Positions 47,890 through 59,011 of a DNA stretch of 64,000 bases are shown here, piece by piece; within the stretch, counting starts at the first letter, position 1; each line of letters starts with the position of its first letter. Made by a program: the position numbers and the translations under genes. Origin of the DNA: Lasiodiplodia sp. COLG20 (Eukaryota; Ascomycota; Dothideomycetes; Botryosphaeriales; Botryosphaeriaceae); the NCBI GenBank assembly GCA_009801085.1, contig VNWV01000039.1, positions 39,525 to 103,524 of the forward strand, given 5' to 3'. The notes below the pieces were generated by a model that had not been told where the DNA came from, ran no database searches, and saw nothing but the letters and a program-made list of their open reading frames with translations.

Positions 47890-50800
47890 GGCTCTGGTGT
47901 ATCGAGCGTCGAAGGAATGGGCGGGCCACCGCTCTACCCGTCGCGGCAGGCCGCGCCGCGGGCAAGGCAGGCAACACTAGCAGTTATGCGACAGTGAAGC
48001 GGCCGACCATCATGGCGGGAGGCGCGATGGGCGGAATTGGGGGGTCGACGGGGCGCGCTTCGGGCGCGCCTGGGGCTGTACGGCGGCGGGCGAGGGCAGG
48101 GCACGAGCCGGAGGCGTGGGCGGCGATAGTCGTGGTTGGCGGCGCGCTCAGCAGGGTCGGGGCATGGCCCGGGTGTTCGCTGGGGGCAAAAGAGCGTGTC
48201 GTGGTTGCGAGCGAGCAGTTTCTTGGGAGGTTCGAGCACACTGGCGGCAGAGCGGCGCCCAGCGGGGTCCGTGGGCGGTCGAGCAGGTTGAACGGTGCAC
48301 TGGAGTCTTGAACAACGGCTGGTGCGGCACTAGCAGGGTCATGTGCGGTGGGCCCGCGGCGCGCAGCACTAAAACAAAGCGCCGCATCGGATGGCATGGC
48401 CTGCGAAACTGCGCCCTCGTCCTCACCGCGGCATCGAGGCGCGCCAGGAACGAGCTGCCAGCCCATGCCGCCCACACCTCACCCAACACCTCGCACACCC
48501 ACCTCCCCTCGCCCGCCGTCTCGCCATCGCACGCCGCGCACCCGTCGTCGCCGATCTGCGCGCGCCAGCAGGGATTGCTCTCGCGCCGCCTATGCGAGTC
48601 GGCCGTGTGCTCGCAGCGACTGATCGCCTTCTTCTGTGAATCTGCAGCCCGCCGCCGGCCACCCCTCGTGCCCGTCGCCCCATCGTCATACGACGGCCGC
48701 CTCCGCAAGAACCTCACCGCTGCTGCGCCTACGTCTGCGTCTGCGACTGCGCCTGCGTCTTTGACGGCGACCGACGGGCACCATCCTTATCTTGACCATG
48801 ATGCCCGCCTCCGTGTACAGCAACATGCGCTTGCTCGTCATTGCTGACATACCTACCCAATGAACTTGCGCCGTCCGTACCTGCAGTGCTCAACCCCCAC
48901 TGAGGGACTTCTTCCTGTCTCCGCTACAAGAGAGGCGTTGCTTTGGAAGACAGAGCGCGTGTTGTCGTTGCTGCCCCGCGTCGTGGACCTGAGTCGCTTG
49001 CCGGGTCCGGCTCTGAGCCGGTATCTTCCTTCGAATACATGGCCCGGTTGCCGTGACAATCCTCGTACACGTCCGCTTTGATCCTTTCCTTCCGTGGACA
49101 TTTCCATAAATACGCAGCAACGTATGTGGCTCCAATTGTTGTGTTCGTGAGGTGTGCGTCCGCCGCTGATTGGCCCGGGCAGCCCTTCCCGGCTGCAGTG
49201 GCAGGGCAGACCATGCGGAGAAGCTGGATGTGCCACTATCATGTGCGGAGCGCGCGGATCTCGACTCGCTGGCTCTATCGGCGCTTCTTACTGCACACCA
49301 GAGAAACAGGAGGCCCACCAATCTGCAGATCGACCGGGCATGCCCATTCCAGCTGGTAAGCCGAAGAAACCCATCCTACCCAGCTATCCATTTTGGCCTC
49401 GAAGATGGTTGCACTATATCACTACAGGCGGCTATATCCACCCGGCTAAACTCTTGAGCCATTGCCGTGCACGTGAGCAGTTGGACCCCCGTCCGGATGA
49501 CATGACCGTTCGCCCGCCTCAACCGTTCCTCGACCACATTCCGAGCAGACCCTGGGCCGTGGAATCAAACAACGGCCGTTGCGTTTGATTGAGCGATATT
49601 TCCGCCCCTGTGGAGGCGTCCTGCTGTACGTCGACGCCGTTTTGCATCAGAAAACTGGGGCAAGCGCGCCGTCTATTGGATTTTGCGGCACCTTGCAGCT
49701 GGCCGACCGTCAAAAAAACGTGAAACCCATGCACAGCTTACACATCCATGCTCGGCAGCATTCCTCGGGCATCCGCCGAAGTTCCCCGGGCCCGAGCAGG
49801 TTATTCGCAATAAGATTGAGCCAACACCACGCCAGCCCGCGCCATCAATACAGTCGCCCCTGAGAGTTCGTGGCCGTTATCCCGTCAAAAAAGAGTTGCG
49901 GCCATGACTCGCTCACGAGGACAACGGAAGACTTGGTTGCTGACGCCGGTTCTGACTGGTCAACGTCTCCACGGATGATACGGCTATGTGGGCCATAGCA
50001 AGCCACATGCTTATCACGCGTTCCTGTCACTGTCTATCGGATGCGTTGTTCGCAGTTATCGACTCTAGTGCCATTCAAGAGCTGCAGGCGAAGCAATCTG
50101 GAAATTCATAAAGCAAAGGGGAAAGGGAAATGAAGATGTCGTCGTCGACACAAATCAGGGAACTCATCACACTGAACACCCTGTGGACATAGCACTTGCA
50201 CATCACATCAAGCACGAGCTTATTTCAATGTTCAGCCCGGTCTGTGCGTTTGTTGTCTGAATCACATTCTCACCATCGTGGTCGGCTGTACGGAATTCTC
50301 AACCTCAGATTTTTGTTATTTTTACCTTTCATCTCAATCCCTTGCAAATGCCGTGCTCATGCCTCGGACTGGTGCGGTCATCCTGCACCCTCATCCCGTT
50401 GCTGACACTTTTCTGTTGCGCCATCGACCAGGCTTATGTCCGCTGACGCCCCAGGCTGCTTTAAAGGATTGGTACCAGAGCTGTGGGATAATTATAGTGC
50501 ACGAGGCCCCTCATCCAGAGCTAATCGGAGGTTTTCTGAAGCTGACTGCATACGGATGTTCTTAGCTTCCCGTCTGCAAGACTCTTTCATCGTTCATCCG
50601 AGGATGAAAAGGCAGTCTGGGTTTACACCTACCTCGTTAGGGAGAACTTGCGGATGCAGTTTCAGGTCTCTACTATCGGGCGAATCAAGCCGGAGAAGAG
50701 GTAGGGACGCCCACAAAGTGATTAAAGAAGAATGTCGACGCAGCAAAATCGGTATTCCCGTCTGAAGCAAGACAGCCGGTTTATTGCGGCATTCTACAAC

Positions 50801-51668
50801 TGGACGCAAACCTTCTCACCATGGCCTAGTTGATTACGCAATCATATTCTAGTTTTCCTCCATCACTGCGTTTGCCGCGCTGTGATTGCAGTGAGTCTTC
50901 TTTGTACGCAACGATAACGCCAGCTTCGCAGAACAGTCTCAGCGGCTGAAGAGCCAAGGTCCGGCATCATTCAACCGTTTCGTAAGCACAACACAGAACA
51001 GCAAGGTCTTCGTCACATGTTAAGGCGTCTCGAGCTGAATGATGTCGTCACAACATCACAAACTAAGCTCTAACATTCAACGCTAGCTATTTCGGTCGGT
51101 GGAGCAAATAGTCTTTTGAATGCCATGGGCCAAAGAGCAGAATAAATTCCCAAGTCATGGAAGCAATGCCTCGGGCGGAAGGGCCAGTGCAGATCCGTTG
51201 CCTGCCTTCAATACATGCTCCCTGTTTTCAGCTTCTGACTTCGTGAATGGAACGTCTGGTCCCTCTGTAGAAAACGATTGATTGGGCGGGGGGCTGGTTC
51301 GTAGTAGCAAAGGCATCCAACAGAAGAGTGTAACGGTGGCCTAAGGCGGCGGCTGAGTAAATACCAGGGTCCGGTGCGACGGGCAATTGGATAGGCAACT
51401 ATCCATGGCGAGCTTCGGACTCCGGGCGTTGGTGGAGTCAGCACAAGCCACCTAGAAAATCAATGCCGCCTGTCGGGCTGCGTTGGGAATGGCATGCGGC
51501 CAGCAATTGGCGGCTTGGGGCCGACACGCCATTCGGACAACCCCAGCATCAGCCGCTTCGGGACCTACCCACATATACCACCATGTCGCTCAAGACAGCC
51601 ATCCCGATGCTTCCGTCCCTCCATAGTCTCCCGTCCCTCCACCCGCGCTGAGAGACGCGACCGCAAGC
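47890..51668. other. Long gene-poor interval upstream of RIM15
   Basis: 3.8 kb without a supported gene. The first 1 kb (to about 48850) is GC-rich and likely holds the RIM15 promoter and a long leader; the rest has even composition. Open frames (such as 48116-48847, 49154-49588 and 50436-50765, plus) lack motifs, repeat or splice structure. A small multi-exon gene or a long non-coding RNA cannot be excluded. Confidence 0.5.
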
Positions 51669-52562
51669 ATGGGCACGACAACCACCACAGACCCCACCCT
51701 TCACCTGCCCCGCGTCCTCTGCCTGCATGGTGCGTTCCCCGAGGCTGAGAGCAACTGCATGAGCTAACCTGCGACAGGCGGTGGTGTAACAGGCGAAATC
51801 TTCCGGCTCCAGGCACGCGCCCTAGTTTTCCACCTCTCGTCGTCCTTCCGCCTCGTCTTCGCCGATGCGCCGTTCTTCTGTGACGCCGGCCCCGGTATCA
51901 TCCCTGTCTACGCAGGCATGGGCCCATACCGCCGTTGGCTGCGCTGGCTGCCCCACCACCAGGTCGTTGACGCCGATGCCGCCGTCGAGGAAATCCGCTA
52001 CCAAATCGAAAGCGCCATGGAGGAGGACGACAGACAAGGAGCCACGGGCGAGTGGGTTGGCTTCATGGGATTCAGCCAGGGCGCAAAGGTCAGCGCCAGT
52101 CTGCTGTTCGAATCCCAGCGTCGCCGCGATTTGAGGAGTCGCGGCCAACTTGTCAGAGGCTATGAAGGCGACAATGTGGAGACGAAGCTGTGGAGCCAGG
52201 ACTGGAGCTTTGCTGTGCTCATGGCCGGCCGTTCGCCTTTGGTGGCATTCAGCCCGGACAGCGAATCGTTCCCATTTCAGACTGCCCGCGATGCCGATTC
52301 GGGCCAGGACAGGGGCCCCGTGCAAGATGAGGCCTTGCTCAAGCTTCCGACCCTGCATGTTCACGGGCTGAAGGATGTGGGTATCCATCTGCATCGCCAA
52401 TTGCTAAACCAATACTGTTCCAAGGATTCGGCGGAACTCATGGAATGGGATGGCGATCACAGGGTTCCGCTGAAAACATCGGATGTGGAAGTCTTCGTGG
52501 ACAAGATGCTCTCAGTTGCGAGAAAAGCCGGGGTCGAGCCAGGAGTTGGTAAGAAGACATGA
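51669..52562 (+). CDS. FSH1-type serine hydrolase
   Basis: Alpha/beta hydrolase of the fungal FSH family (yeast Fsh1-3; relatives include thioesterase-like proteins of polyketide clusters and human OVCA2). Two exons, 51669-51729 and 51778-52562, give 281 residues. The oxyanion-hole segment LCLHGGGVTGEIF is split by the intron. The catalytic triad is visible as S120 in GFSQGAK, D220 in HVHGLKDVG and H248 in DGDHRVP. FADAPFF and GPYRRWLRW match the family's early loop. Substrate unknown: small esters or thioesters are usual. No biosynthetic gene flanks it, so a housekeeping or detoxifying role is as likely as any other. Confidence 0.88.
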
Positions 52563-53864
52563 AGTACCGAGTTCAATATTCTTTGCATCTAGACTTGGCC
52601 TGTTCTTTCCGCTTCTTTCGCAGCGGTTCCCTGCATTGCCGGAGACTTTCAAGCGAGCGTTATAGATAGACTTTCTGCCATTCTCCTATTCTTACCGACC
52701 AGCCGAACTTTATTGAGTGGATTCGCTTAAGAATGCATGCGTTAAGATATGTTGTACAATTTCAGGTCTTGGGTTCTTTGTGAGACGCCGGGAGCCCATT
52801 AATCCGTATTTCCATAACCTCCAACACTGCGGGCAATGGAACAATGAGAACTTCACAGTCTGACGGTTGACTGACCGTCAGAGGGAAGGAAGTCTTTGCT
52901 TTTTCTTTCCCTCCGAATGTTGTGGAACGAGGACGACCAAGCTATCGAGAACAGTGAGTCTGTGAAACCATTGTTAGTGCTCTGACAGTGGCCTGATAAA
53001 GCGTTTGCTTTCCACGCATTAACGCTACAATCCCAAGTGCTGACTGGCGCCATCCGTCTGCGTGCTTACAGGAATAAGCAAAGTTTATCTTACGTTCCAT
53101 GGGTCACAGATATTCGTCTCTTCTTTACCCAGCAAAGGATGCTATTCTCCTCCCACGTGGGTAACCAGAGGACACAGGAGCTGTACAAATATTTCTAGAT
53201 GTAAAACCAATCTATTCACGTAAGAAGGGTAGCGCAAGGGTTCAAAGAAAATCCGTCGCCCATTATGCTTGCCTTTGAAGAGTTAGTTATTCATACAAAG
53301 ACAAGCATTCTTCAGGGACACGTCCGACAAGATACATAAGACCGAACATGAAAAAGGAAGCTCCTGACATGAACCTTTCAAGAGCTTGAAGGATCAAGGC
53401 AAAAAATGGGTGAGAATGATATATGCAGCGCTTAGGTAACGGCGAATCTCGAACCTTCTAGCACTCCGGAAGCTCCTTCCGGAATAGGAAATGAGAAGTG
53501 GATCGTCGCTCCCCTCACCAAAGCCTCAGTGGATTGCTCCTTCCAAGGGCCTACCTGATGAGCTACGTCTTATGAGGACAAGGATACGCTAAGCCACTCC
53601 TAGATTTCTCGATTAGGCTAACTACGGTAGTGCTGAGATTGAAACAAAGTCAACAAGTGCTTCCCGTCGTCTCCGTAGAAGAGCGGATTAAGTTTGTTGC
53701 TGCCGGGAGCAAGCCACTGTATAGGTAGGTAGAAATGGATTGCGGGGTCCAGCCGAGCCGTATCGACGACACCCGACGAGGCGTATGCACAAGGTCTGCA
53801 GCACAGCACGAACCTTATCGGATTACGGATCAAGTTAAGTGGGCCGAGCTGAACAGTCACCGCC
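52563..53864. other. Intergenic with possible Pol III element
   Basis: 1.3 kb between the FSH hydrolase and the MFS transporter, both plus strand. No protein gene is supported. On the minus strand around 53401-53570 there are A-box-like and B-box-like sequences and a T run, listed separately. Confidence 0.5.
53401..53575 (-). ncRNA. Possible RNA polymerase III transcription unit (tRNA-like promoter)
   Basis: Read on the minus strand, TAGCTCATCAGG at 53565-53554 resembles a Pol III A box (TRGCNNAGYNGG), GGTTCGAGATT at 53455-53445 resembles a B box (GGTTCGANTCC), and six T follow at 53406-53401 as a terminator would. The A to B spacing, about 98 nt, is long for a tRNA, and acceptor and D stems do not pair, so it is not a normal tRNA. 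The space between contains a perfect 7 bp hairpin (53466-53482) and several GGAGC copies. It could be a small Pol III RNA, a tRNA-derived SINE or chance. Confidence 0.25.
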
Positions 53865-55612
53865 ATGTATAAGTCTCTTCTCGCACAATCCCAGGTCTCT
53901 GCTGTAAGTTCTTCTTACGGCACTTTGGACTCAGCGCCCCCGTCCGCCCCGCCTACCGATATGTCGAGCCCCAAAGTCGCTTCCGACACAGAACTCGCAG
54001 AAGTCAGCCAGATTGCCGACGCTGGCTCCGAGAATCCGAGCGATGAACAAGCGATTCTCGAGAAGCAGATTAGGCTGAAGGTCGACTTTCGCCTTTGTAC
54101 GATCGCTGGAATCCTGTGCAGTCTCAACCTGCTTGATAGTGGCGTCATCTCCAGCGCCTCGGTTACCTCCATGTTGTCAGATCTCGGCCTTGACAAAGGC
54201 AACCGATATTCTGTCTCCATCTTCATCTTTACGATCGCAAGCATTTGCTTTCAGCTGCCATCGACGATTGCTGTGAGGACATTTGGACCCCGGCGCTGGT
54301 TTTCGTTGATTACTTGCTGCTTCGGCTCAATTACTCTGTGCACTGGATTCATCCAGACCTGGAAGCAGATGATAGCGTTGCGCATCCTTCTCGGCGCATC
54401 CATGGCAGGCATTTACCCTGGACTCAGCTACCTGATCAGCACTTGGTGAGCCCGGCTCTGCGGCAGAAACTTGACCCATTCTCTAACCAAACATGCAGGT
54501 ACACTAGAGAAGAGCAGCAGCTCAGATTTGCTTTTCTTCTGAGTGGTCAAGTCATCATCCTTGCAACGGGGAGCATTGTCAACTTCGGACTGAACCACCT
54601 GAATGGCCACGCCGGGCTTGAAGGGTGGCGATGGATGTTCATCGTGCAGGGCGCAATCACTTGCTTCATAGGCGTCGTCACATACTGGTGGATGGTCGAC
54701 TTTCCGGAAAATGCCCATCGCAGCTTCATGTTCCTCTCCAAGGACGAGAGTGCCATTGCTACTAGCCGCATCCAAAAAGATCGCTCTGATGTGCACGCAG
54801 ATCCGTTCGCCATCAACAAAGTCCTCGTCCATGCTCTTGACCCCAAAGTCTACGGGCTCTGCTGCCTGTTTTTTCTGCAGAATGTCGTCAGCACTGCGCT
54901 GGCCTACTTTCTTCCGATAATCCTGCAGAGTGGTATGGGCTTTTCGTCCAACGCGTCCATTCTTCTGTCGGCACCGCCCTACTATTACGCCGTTGTTCCT
55001 GCGTTACTTTCATCCCTGGTAGGGGACAAGTGCCGCATGCGCGCCCCTATTATCACCTTCAACTGCGTCTGCGTAATTGTTGGGTTCTGCATGTTGGGGT
55101 TAGCGGACCAAGTCACAGTAAGATACATCGGGACCTATCTCGCCACAGGGGCGTATGTGGCCAATTGGGCGGCTCTGATGGCATATCAGGCAAATAACAT
55201 TGTCGGGTACGTGTACTACCATGTGTCTGATGTTCATTTGCTAAGGCGACTGCAGGCAGTGGAAGCGGGTGTTCACCGCGGCGATATGCACTGCATTCAA
55301 TGGAGCAGGTGGCATAGCAGGCAGTTACATAGTGCGCAGCAATGAAGCGCCGAAATATCCTACCGCCGTCTGGGTCTCGATAGGGTAAGTCAGCGTGTTC
55401 CGGTGGCGAATTCATTGCTGATCAGCTACGACAGCTCGCATCTACTGATGATTGGTATTGTGATGGTCTTCTCAGTCTATTTCATGGTTGCCAACAGGGC
55501 TCAAAAGCGGGGGATGAAGATCCTGGAGGCGACAGTGAGTTCCCGGCATTAAGTCTGTCCGAGGTTGTCATACTAATCCCTGGGACAGGAGGGCTTTCGG
55601 TTTACGATATGA
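53865..55612 (+). CDS. MFS transporter, anion:cation symporter (allantoate permease, Dal5-like) family
   Basis: Proton symporter of organic anions such as allantoate, nicotinate, pantothenate or small dipeptides in related fungi; predicted plasma membrane protein. Exons 53865-54445, 54499-55206, 55256-55384, 55435-55534 and 55589-55612 give 513 residues in phase. A Ser/Pro/acidic N-terminus of about 65 residues leads to KVDFRLCTIAGILCSLNLLDSGVI. The segments RWFSLITCCFGSITLCTGF and LRILLGASMAGIYPGLSYLISTW are typical of helices 3 to 5 of this family, and YTREEQQLRFAFL and GLEGWRWMFIVQG are diagnostic. The C-terminal half has YGLCCLFFLQNVVSTALAYFLPIIL and NNIVGQWKRVFTAAICTAFNGAGGIAGSYIV. The last exon adds only eight codons including the stop, and the acceptor at 55434 could instead be 55425. 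Confidence 0.88.
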
Positions 55613-55842
55613 CGGCGTGTCGTCTGAGGATAGGCGCTGGAAGGCATTCAGGATTGAGATAGTGCGTTGCTCATAGAATCAAGTCGCGGGTGGTGCTTCT
55701 CTAAACAATATGTTTGAGCGGAATGTACGTGCTTGTTATTCCTATCCTGGCGAATCAAGCAGCCACGGATATCCTACAACGCCAATTGTATGCAGTCGGA
55801 AGAAAGTGAATCGAAGGGCAAGTTATTTACGGACGAGCGGGC

Positions 55843-56167
55843 TCATGCGCTGGCGTTCGGCGGGCGGGCGGGCTGGTCGGGGACCTTGACGTCTTCGAAC
55901 TCGTCCTGGGCAACGGCGCGGATGGTGAAGGCGTCTTTACAGATCAGCAGATGGGATCGAAGGATGGGGCCAGCGACGTACAAACGCCAATTGCGAAGCT
56001 GAAGATTGCAGCGCCGGTGACAATGTTTTTAACCAGGTAGGGCTGGCGGGCGCGGATCAGGGCGGGCGCCTGGCGGTAGTTCCGGTCGTAGTAGGAGGAG
56101 CGTGGGATGCTGCGGACGATGTCAGTGGCGTTGGGGGGTGCGCAGCGGGGAGCAAGACTCACGCCAT
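55843..56167 (-). CDS. COA3: Cytochrome c oxidase assembly factor Coa3
   Basis: Small inner-membrane protein of mitochondria that binds newly made Cox1 and regulates its translation and assembly. Too short and split for simple gene calling. Exons on the minus strand are 56167-56163, 56109-55982 and 55934-55843, all in phase, giving 74 residues. The first coding exon contributes five nucleotides (ATG GC). The core YRQAPALIRARQPYLVKNIVTGAAIFSFAIGVYAFTIRAVAQDEFEDVKVP has the family pattern: RAR-P-LVKN before a single membrane helix, then TIRAV-QDEF-DV. Introns are 53 and 47 nt. It shares a 305 bp divergent promoter with PTA1. A family match is strong by motif, although the N-terminus is short. 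Confidence 0.88.
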
Positions 56168-56472
56168 GGTGAAGTAAGTGTGCAGTGGTTCGAGCAGGTG
56201 GTGGTGATGCGATCGTCACCGAAGCCCTTGGATTGCCGCGCTCGCTTGGCCCGCTCCGCTCCGCTGCTGCAAGCTCCAGACCGCGGCAAGCTTGCAGCTT
56301 TCCTCGTCCACAACACCAACACTGCTGCTCCACGCGTCTGTCCGCGCGACTGCCCGCGCGATCCTGATCCCGAGCCTGCCGCCGTCCCGGCCGACCGTTG
56401 CGCCGTCCGTCACTCCCCGGATTTTTGTGCGCAGTGAGCGCAACCGATGGACTCGCCGCGCGCATAGCCATC
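56168..56472. promoter_or_regulatory. Divergent promoter, COA3 / PTA1
   Basis: 305 bp between two start codons, short enough that both genes must share regulatory DNA. No known motif is assigned. Confidence 0.6.
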
Positions 56473-59011
56473 ATGGAGCCCAGCATAACGGAGCAGCTGC
56501 GCCAGGCGCGCGAGGTGGTGCTCAACAATCCAAACAACTACCCGGCCATTGTGCCCAGCATCCTGCCCATCATCGGCACTGGCGCCGACATTGAGCTGCG
56601 TAGATGGGGTGCCGAGTTCCTTGCTGAGACGTTCGCCTCGCCGCTGCTGCCCGCCGACCAGAAGCAGCAGCTGAGCCTGCTGGTGCTCGACAGGCTGCGC
56701 GAGTTCCTGGAACAGCCCGCTGAAGATGTCGCTGTCGTCAAGGCCATCGTCCAGGCAGCGGCAAGCATCTACCCGCTGCTGTTCCGCTACATGTAAGCCC
56801 ATGCGTCAAGCCCGCCCCGCGCGACGCCCTCTAACATGCCGCAGTATCAGCAGTCCTCACGACAGCGGGAACTGGCAGAAAATGGCCCAGATCAAGTCCA
56901 ATATCCTCCGCCGCATGGACACCGCCCCGCCCGGCGTACGCATTTGTTGCATCAAGTTCGTCCAGCGCGTCGTCCAAACGCAAACTCCTGGCCTCATCGC
57001 GGACCCACGCGTGCGCCTCCCTAGTCCCCCTTCTCTTTGCTCTCACTGACCCGTAGTAGCGCCCCGAGCATAACGAAATCTCCCTCGCCCTTGTTCCGCG
57101 TGATCACCCTCTGATACCGCCTCCGAATCTGGAGGCCGAGGCTTCAGGTTTGCTGGACAGGCTGTTGAGTATTCTTCAGGACGAGATAAGGTCGGTGTGC
57201 AGCACCCTATCAAGCTTCTCGTTCTGACCGTGTGTAGTGATGCTCTTCTTATCACTGCTACCCTCAACAGCTTGGGCAGTCTTATTCGCACTCGAGCCTC
57301 GGTGGCCAATAAGATCGTCTCGACTGTCCTTAACTTTAACCCCCTCAAGTTGGCCAATTCCCCCATGACGTCCAAGACTAAGGTCATGATAAAATCTATG
57401 GAGCGGACCGTTCGTGCTCTTCTTGTAAACGTCGTCAAGAAGTAAGTCGTGGCATCCGCTTTTTTGGATATACACACTAAACAACCAGGAACCCCAACCA
57501 CCCACTAGCTCCGAGAATCCAACAGCACGTCGACAGACTCCACCATACACGCCTGGAAATTTTCGATGAGACAAATCGCAAGAGGCCTGCCCCCGTTGAA
57601 CCAAACGATGGTCTGGATCTGGCAAAGAGACAGCGGCTTGGGGCGGACCTCCAAGCACCCACCCCACCTGGCATCCCCCCGCTTGGTTCTGGCCCAGTGA
57701 GCTACGCGCAGCTCTATACCTTGACCCAAGACGAAGGTTCAAAGAATTTCGACGTGCAAGCTATTCCCATTGATCTCGTCGTACGGATCTTGGTACCTAT
57801 CCTCAGTTCTCTTGACAAATCGCAGTTGGACAACGCAATCAACGTGAGTCCTCCTCTTTCACCCTCCAAAGCTATTGCTGATATGTAAGCAGGCTGTTCG
57901 TGCGCGATATTTGTCATTAAGTAGAGCCCCACCTAAAAGCGCCTTGGACGCATCTGCAGCAGCAACGCAAAGAGCGCCTGTTATAGATGAAGATGACGAC
58001 TACGAACCGGTCTTCCAGCCTACCGAAGATACGGAACAGATTCTTAACAAGCTGGACAGCGTAGCAGCAGATACAAACGCCATGGAACGGCAGCCAGATA
58101 TGGCATTAGGAACGTTCAATTTGGCCCCACCACCGGCTCTTACGCAGCAGGAAACGGTCGAATACAGCAAAGGAACCATCAACCGCGTCTTTGGTATCAT
58201 GTCCGCTCTCGACGATTCCGGTCGTGGAAAGGCCCAAAAACATGGCTTCAACCGCCTGGCGGCTAGCGGGTACGATAGAGATGCCTGGGTGACGATGATC
58301 ACGCGTCTGGCGACCCGCGCCTCGGCCGGGTTGGAGGGAGGAGTGGTCAAGAAGGAGGAAGGAGGCGAGCTCGTCGACCGGAAGGGAGGAGCGTTCTCGA
58401 TAAGCAACGCCATCCGCGACGCGCTCTACCTCTACGTCCTCGAAGACTTCCGGCGCCGCATTGACGTAGCGGTATCTTGGCTCTGCGAGGAGTGGTATAA
58501 TGACCGGCTGCAGTCTGAGGTTTCGGAGATCGAGCCGGTTTTGCACTACGAGAAGTGGGCGCTCAAGGTACTTGACGGAATTTTACCGTACCTCGACGCG
58601 AAGGATAAGGTGCTCATTCGTTTCCTGTCGGAGGTGCCGGAGCTCATCTCTGGCATGTTGGACCGAGTGAAGGGACTCGCCAGGGATCCAGAGAGGATTG
58701 CTTTGGCGGTTAACGCGATACAGTAAGTTTTTGCAGTCACTTCTATTGGCAACGATTTTTCTAACGAGTCTTTCAGCTATCTCATCCTCATGAGGCCTCC
58801 AGTTCGGGATCAGTGCATAGATGCTATTGAAGACTTGTGGAGGAACTGTAAGTATCACATCTAGACTCTTCTCTGTAATGGCTAACTCTGTGTAGACGAT
58901 GGCGCAAAGGGATTGACCACCAAGCTGCTCACCAAGTGGCGGCCGCATGTGCTCCAGGAGGCGGCCAATGGCGCTGCTCCTCTGGCTGGTGGGGTCATGA
59001 AGACGGAATGA
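56473..59011 (+). CDS. PTA1: Pta1 / symplekin, mRNA 3' end processing scaffold
   Basis: Scaffold of the cleavage and polyadenylation factor, linking the endonuclease, poly(A) polymerase and phosphatase modules, and binding the Ssu72 phosphatase. Eight exons: 56473-56792, 56845-57010, 57060-57190, 57238-57441, 57489-57843, 57893-58722, 58777-58847 and 58896-59011. All phases agree, giving 730 residues (yeast Pta1 has 785). The N-terminal HEAT-like region holds ITEQLRQAREVVLNNP, WQKMAQIKSNILRRMDTAPPGVRICCIKFVQRVVQTQ and NEISLALVPRDHPLIPPPNLEAEASGLLDRLLSILQDEI. SDALLITATLNSLGSLIRTR and NFNPLKLANSPMTSKTKVMIKSMERT follow, both diagnostic of symplekin. The C-terminal half has helices such as IRDALYLYVLEDFRRRIDVAVSWLCEEWYND and YLILMRPPVRDQCIDAIEDLWRN. 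With eight exons it is among the most intron-rich genes in the window. Confidence 0.95.

Noticed and set aside
51669..52562. FSH hydrolase as the ErdH partner of the ErdS-like enzyme
   Set aside because: It has a normal FSH family pattern, lies more than 20 kb away, and nothing in the sequence ties it to ergosteryl-aspartate.
53441..53571. A true tRNA gene at the A-box/B-box-like site
   Set aside because: Acceptor, D and T stems do not pair and the A to B distance is about 98 nt, so it is listed only as a possible Pol III unit.
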